From: Candidatus Susulua stagnicola
GTDB lineage: Bacteria; Omnitrophota; Gorgyraeia; Duberdicusellales; 4484-171
DNA: 5,409 nucleotides
Assembly (NCBI GenBank): GCA_030765735.1
Contig: JAVCBZ010000036.1
Span: 1 to 5,409 of the forward strand
Direction of reading: 5' to 3'
Position numbers and translations under genes: made by a program
Notes under the pieces: model-generated
The model's database searches: none
Seen by the model: only the letters and a program-made list of their open reading frames with translations
What the model was told of the DNA's origin: nothing
In this document: positions 4,675-5,409 of the stretch, piece by piece
How the letters are laid out: each line of letters begins with the position of its first letter
Position numbering within the stretch: the stretch's first letter is position 1

Positions 4675-5409
4675 ATGGATTTAAATTCTTTAAGACACTC
4701 TTGTTCTCACATAATGGCTTCAGCAGTAAAAAAGCTTTATCCTGAAGCTAAATTAGGCATAGGGCCGGCTATTGAAAATGGGTTTTACTATGACTTTGAG
4801 GTATCAGGTGGAATAGCTGAGGAAGATTTAGCTATAATTGAATGTAATATGAAGGAGGAGGCTAAAGCTAATCATCCTTTTATTTGTGAAGAGATGGATT
4901 CAAGGTCAGCAATAGATTTTTTTGAAAAACAAGGTGAAAACTATAAAGTAGAATTAATAAAAGATTTAAATCAAGATAAGATTTCAATATATAAGCATGG
5001 TGATTTTACAGATTTATGCAAAGGGCCACATCTTAGGTCAACTGGTGAAATAAAGCATTTTAAATTGCTTTCAATATCTGGTGCTTATTGGAAGGGTGAG
5101 GAAGGTAATCCTCAACTTTTACGTATTTATGGAACAGCATTTTTTACTAAGGATGAGTTATATAAACATCTTAAGAATTTAGAAGAAGCAAAAAAGAGAG
5201 ATCATCGTAAGTTAGGCAAAGAATTAGAGCTCTTTGACATTTATCATAATCAGGCTGGTGCTGGGTTAGTTTTTTATCTGCCCAAGGGGGCAATTTTAAA
5301 GAGAATAATTGAGGATTGGGAGATAAAAGAACACTTAAAGAGGGGGTATAAGATGGTTGAGACTCCCCATATTATGAATAAGAAGTTATGGGAAAAGAGC
5401 GGCCACTTA
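4675..5409 (+). CDS. thrS: Threonyl-tRNA synthetase lacking the TGS domain (partial, runs off window)
   Basis: The first 245 codons are present; the gene continues past the window edge. The enzyme charges tRNA-Thr with threonine in the cytoplasm. Residues 1 to ~170 are the N2 editing domain that removes mischarged serine: HxxxH is H8 and H12 (RHSCSH), the second half is C115 and H119 (CKGPH), and GIGPAIENGFYYDF is typical. RDHRKLGKELELF (175-187) is the hallmark linker into the class II catalytic core, and GYKMVETPHI with LWEKSGH begins the motif 1 region. Compared with E. coli ThrRS (H73, H77, C182, H186), about 65 N-terminal residues are missing, namely the TGS domain. An in-frame TAG at 4669-4671, two codons before the ATG, and the tRNA gene upstream exclude a longer reading frame. 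Later starts would delete the HxxxH motif. Confidence 0.95.
   Translation, partial: MDLNSLRHSCSHIMASAVKKLYPEAKLGIGPAIENGFYYDFEVSGGIAEEDLAIIECNMKEEAKANHPFICEEMDSRSAIDFFEKQGENYKVELIKDLNQDKISIYKHGDFTDLCKGPHLRSTGEIKHFKLLSISGAYWKGEEGNPQLLRIYGTAFFTKDELYKHLKNLEEAKKRDHRKLGKELELFDIYHNQAGAGLVFYLPKGAILKRIIEDWEIKEHLKRGYKMVETPHIMNKKLWEKSGHL

Overview
The window holds the distal part of a bacterial V/A-type (rotary) ATPase operon on the + strand, followed by a tRNA-Val gene and the first 245 codons of a threonyl-tRNA synthetase gene. The ATPase order is A (tail only)-B-D-I-K. This is the compact layout I know from Chlamydiae, spirochaetes such as Borrelia, Bacteroidetes and several uncultured bacterial phyla, and it differs from the I-K-E-C-F-A-B-D order of Enterococcus and archaea. 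The DNA is AT-rich. The tRNA has an encoded CCA, the synthetase is of bacterial type, and short inserted-looking repeats lie between genes. Together these suggest an anaerobic or host-associated bacterium. An uncultured lineage such as Omnitrophota is my best guess, but the window alone cannot settle it.

Layout: 1-206 is the C-terminal end of what is most likely catalytic subunit A. 221-1561 is subunit B, which lacks a Walker A motif. 1514-1581 is an inverted pair of 14-bp-period repeats that encodes the last residues of B and fills most of the B-D gap. 1590-2201 is subunit D (central stalk). 2198-3970 is subunit I (membrane stator), overlapping D by 4 bases. 3971-4050 is a spacer with two palindromes and a perfect Shine-Dalgarno. 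4051-4497 is subunit K (four-helix proteolipid). 4481-4507 is a perfect 8-bp stem that may end the operon. 4512-4539 is a possible promoter. 4554-4631 is tRNA-Val(UAC). 4675-5409 is thrS, running off the window. No stretch above 300 bases lacks a gene.

A and B form the nucleotide-binding hexamer, D is the rotor shaft, K forms the ion-carrying ring, and I provides the half-channels and the essential arginine. Outer-stalk genes (E and partners) are expected upstream, outside the window. K keeps all the side chains that bind Na+ in Enterococcus hirae NtpK, so sodium coupling is a reasonable hypothesis. The synthetase begins directly at its editing domain and has no N-terminal TGS domain.

I see no sign of a wholly new system. 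The points worth a second look are the repeat insertion that rewrites the end of subunit B, the double-palindrome spacer before K, the ion-site residues of K, and the short ThrRS.
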